DNA of 7,968 nt. It comes from an uncultured delta proteobacterium. Lineage in GTDB: Bacteria > Myxococcota_A > Bradymonadia > REDH01. Position numbers and translations under genes: made by a program. Under the pieces are notes generated by a model. The model did no database searches. It was given only the letters and a program-made list of their open reading frames with translations, and was not told the origin of the DNA. How positions within the stretch are numbered: the stretch's first letter is position 1; each line of letters begins with the position of its first letter. The stretch is taken from assembly GCA_903873545.1 (NCBI GenBank), contig CAIQPA010000424.1:1-7968 (forward strand), read 5' to 3'. Of the stretch, positions 6,156 to 7,968 are shown piece after piece.

Positions 6156-6944
6156 CTAGACGCTCTCGTCCTCTTCCTCTGTGTCTGACACCACAGCGCC
6201 GCTCCCAGGGGCCGCGACCCGAAGCCCGAGCAGTGCCGCCCCAAGACCCGTCACGAGGTAGACAGTGTGAACCAGCGACAAAGAAATCATGAACCCCTGC
6301 CACAGCCCCACCGCCACCACCGCCGCCAGAACCGCCCCGATTGTCACCTTTACTCCAGCCGTCATCCGGACATCCTTGAAGGTCCGGAAGGGGACCTCGC
6401 TCACCATCAGCACCGCTAGCAACACCGCGTAGGCCGCCAGGTATGGGCGCTCATGATCAAGCGCCTCGCCCCGATCAAACACCTCAATCTGAAAGGCGAT
6501 GAGCGCCGCGATCCCCATGCCCCCCATCGGAGCAGGCAGCCCGGTGAAGTACCGGTTTCCCCGCGCAGGGTCCTCCGCCTGCACATTGAACCTGGCCAAC
6601 CGGACCATCGCTGCCGCTGCAAAGGCAAAGGCCACGAACAGGCCTCCCAACTCATAGGGCTTGAGTGCCCAGGCGTAGAGCAGGAACCCGGGCGCCACGC
6701 CGAAGGTAATCGCATCGCTCAGGCTATCGAGCTCCATGCCAAACTTGGTCTCGCCATTCAGCATCCGCGCCACCCGGCCATCAAGACCGTCGAGGAAGCA
6801 GGCCAAAGGGATGAGCGTCGTCGCGAGGTAGAAGTCGTCCGCGCTCTTGGCTTCGAAGGCCAACCAAAGCGCAGAGATACCGCAAAAAGTGGCGCCAAGC
6901 GTGAACAGGTTCGGCACCACCACGCGCGTGCTTGGAATCTTCAT
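6156..6944 (-). CDS. pssA: CDP-diacylglycerol-serine O-phosphatidyltransferase
   Basis: Integral membrane enzyme of phospholipid synthesis (EC 2.7.8.8). It transfers phosphatidyl from CDP-diacylglycerol to L-serine to give phosphatidylserine, the precursor of phosphatidylethanolamine. The 262-residue length suits the membrane-type (CDP-alcohol phosphatidyltransferase) class. The class motif is complete: D52-x2-D55-G56-x2-A59-R60-x8-G69-x3-D73-x3-D77, within LDGLDGRVARMLNGETKFG and MELDSLSD. The family signatures VVVPNLFTLGATFCG at the N-terminus and ARFNV...YFTGLPAPMGG after the motif favour the serine enzyme over the glycerol-phosphate enzyme. Several hydrophobic helices are visible (about 12-30, 40-52, 80-95, 100-115, 168-185, 200-240). 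The C-terminus is an acidic tail, DTEEEDESV. The ATG at 6944 has GAGGA eight bases upstream; the open frame extends further back, but only through truA. It lies 74 bp after truA with no visible terminator, so co-transcription is likely. Confidence 0.95.
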   Translation of the reverse strand: MKIPSTRVVVPNLFTLGATFCGISALWLAFEAKSADDFYLATTLIPLACFLDGLDGRVARMLNGETKFGMELDSLSDAITFGVAPGFLLYAWALKPYELGGLFVAFAFAAAAMVRLARFNVQAEDPARGNRYFTGLPAPMGGMGIAALIAFQIEVFDRGEALDHERPYLAAYAVLLAVLMVSEVPFRTFKDVRMTAGVKVTIGAVLAAVVAVGLWQGFMISLSLVHTVYLVTGLGAALLGLRVAAPGSGAVVSDTEEEDESV

Positions 6945-7018
6945 ACGTCTCTTCCTCTCTCCTCGCGCGCGGTCAGCGGCGGAAGCGGTGGCTACCACGC
7001 TGATGGCACGCGGGCAAC

Positions 7019-7825
7019 CTATCCAAAGGAGCCGATGCCGCGTGACGATTCGGTGCCAGGATAGGGGTAATCTGGATGAAACACTCGCACCAGCGTCAGT
7101 CCGGAGGCAGGCGCAGTCATCCCGGCTGCCCTCCGGCTCTTCGCCTCGAGCACCTCTTTGACCCACTCCGGCTTCCGGCGCTCGTGGCCCACATCGATGA
7201 GCGTGCCAACCAGAATGCGCACCATGTACTTAAGGAAGGCCGTTCCCGAGACCACCACGCGAACCCGACCCTCGCCGATCCGGCGGACGCTCACCACGAA
7301 GAGCCTGCGGACAGTACCCTGGGCCGCGCAGTCCGGACCTCGAAAGCTCGCAAAGTCGTGCTCGCCGAGCAGGTACTGTGCCGCCTCTGCCATCGCCTCC
7401 ACATTCAGCGGACGGTGCAGGTGGTAGGCGGAGTGCAGGTCGAGCGGCAGCGCGTGGAACCCCTCCACGATGTCGTATCGATAGACCTTGCCGCGCGCAT
7501 CGTGACGCGGATGAAACGAACCCCGCACACGGTCGACACCCATCACCACAAGCCCATCCGCAGTCAGACGGTTGAGCACCCGGTACCAGACCTCCGGCTC
7601 GTACCGGCCTGTGTCGTCGAACGCCGCGACCTGACCCACCGCATGCACGCCCGCGTCGGTACGGCTCGCACCCCACACCTTCAACTTCTGGCCCGAAAGC
7701 GAAGCCACCACACGGGTCAACTCACCCTCGACGCTCGGCTTCGAAGTCTGAATCTGCCAGCCGTGAAACTGGGCGCCATCGTAGGCTACCCGGAGCCGGA
7801 TCCGATGCTCGGGGTCACATCTCAA
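7019..7825 (-). CDS. truA: tRNA pseudouridine(38-40) synthase
   Basis: Converts uridines 38, 39 and 40 of the tRNA anticodon arm to pseudouridine (EC 5.4.99.12); a cytoplasmic dimer in the known family. The 268-residue length is usual. Visible family blocks: RLRVAYDGAQFHGWQIQ near the N-terminus; the catalytic motif GASRTDAGVHA with nucleophile Asp57; FHPRHDARGKVYRY (104-117); HDFASFRG; GTAFLKYMVRILVGTL (194-209); and RRAAGMTAPASGLTLVRVF at the end. The start is a TTG at 7825, because an in-frame stop lies at 7858-7856 and there is no ATG or GTG before the conserved first strand. This start overlaps the end of the preceding gene by 11 bp, which suggests coupled translation. The C-terminus has a short Ser/Gly-rich extension after the conserved core. 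Identification is firm; the exact start codon is less so. Confidence 0.96.
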   Translation of the reverse strand: MRCDPEHRIRLRVAYDGAQFHGWQIQTSKPSVEGELTRVVASLSGQKLKVWGASRTDAGVHAVGQVAAFDDTGRYEPEVWYRVLNRLTADGLVVMGVDRVRGSFHPRHDARGKVYRYDIVEGFHALPLDLHSAYHLHRPLNVEAMAEAAQYLLGEHDFASFRGPDCAAQGTVRRLFVVSVRRIGEGRVRVVVSGTAFLKYMVRILVGTLIDVGHERRKPEWVKEVLEAKSRRAAGMTAPASGLTLVRVFHPDYPYPGTESSRGIGSFG

Positions 7826-7968
7826 ACCCGATCCCGAACAGCGTGGTGGTGTCGCTCAGCGACCAGCTTGTCTTGCTCCCGAAGTCGTCTGCCTCGGTCT
7901 GCATGAAGTTTACGAAGAGGTAGCTGTTGTTGACGCCCGAGTCGGCGTCGAAGTTCATCGCCATGCCG
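7815..7968 (-). CDS. C-terminal end of a probable outer-membrane beta-barrel protein, cut by window edge
   Basis: An open frame enters from the window edge and stops at TGA 7817-7815, leaving 51 complete codons. The residues alternate polar and hydrophobic in strand-like stretches (NNSYLFVNFMQTE, SKTSWSLS, TTTLFGIGFEM). The last strand ends with aromatic and hydrophobic residues in alternation, as expected for the final strand recognised by the BAM complex, although the terminal residue is Met rather than Phe. No family can be named from this fragment. It overlaps the truA start by 11 bp, so the two are probably in one transcript. Confidence 0.6.
   Translation of the reverse strand, partial: GMAMNFDADSGVNNSYLFVNFMQTEADDFGSKTSWSLSDTTTLFGIGFEM

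Noticed and set aside
2095..6159. Open frame of 1354 codons on the plus strand opposite the lipoprotein genes
   Set aside because: It is antisense to two genes with clear signal peptides and domains. Its translation is a low-complexity Arg/Ala/Gly/Val mix with no motif, as expected from GC-rich codon bias on the other strand.
6945..7166. Longer N-terminus for pssA, reaching into truA
   Set aside because: The extension overlaps the conserved end of truA, has no PssA similarity, and the ATG at 6944 has a good ribosome site and begins at the usual family N-terminus.

Overview
The window is GC-rich, with every supported gene on the minus strand, so transcription runs from high to low coordinates. 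The main content is a set of cysteine-rich lipoproteins with Asp/Thr 'DT' linkers, thrombospondin-3-like D-x-D-G-D-G loops and DUF4397-type repeats. This style is typical of Myxococcota and Bradymonadota-like bacteria (the former deltaproteobacterial lineages). The lineage is inferred from protein style only; there is no rRNA gene or other marker.

Layout in transcription order. (1) 7968-7815: the C-terminal 51 residues of a probable outer-membrane beta-barrel protein. (2) 7825-7019: truA, tRNA pseudouridine(38-40) synthase, overlapping the previous stop codon. (3) 6944-6156: pssA, CDP-diacylglycerol-serine O-phosphatidyltransferase. (4) 6155-6016: a leader/promoter region with a perfect 9-bp hairpin just before the ribosome binding site. 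(5) 6015-3106: a 969-residue lipoprotein made of a Cys-rich region, a DUF4397-like array and a second Cys-rich region. It is closed by a clear intrinsic terminator at 3059-3041. (6) A sigma70-type promoter at 3028-3001, followed by a tight run of four lipoprotein genes (2967-2101, 2096-1440, 1443-769, 848-360). (7) 345-1: the first 115 codons of mtnC (enolase-phosphatase of methionine salvage), cut by the window edge.

The most interesting content is the lipoprotein cluster. Three consecutive proteins share an aligned set of 22 cysteines after the lipidated one, plus a calcium-type Asp loop. A fourth is a short derivative with 12 cysteines. The large upstream protein reuses pieces of the same module around its DUF4397 array. 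All have even numbers of mature cysteines, as expected for exported, fully disulfide-bonded surface proteins. Their function cannot be read from the sequence. truA, pssA and mtnC are ordinary housekeeping genes, and mtnC appears to be co-transcribed with the lipoproteins.
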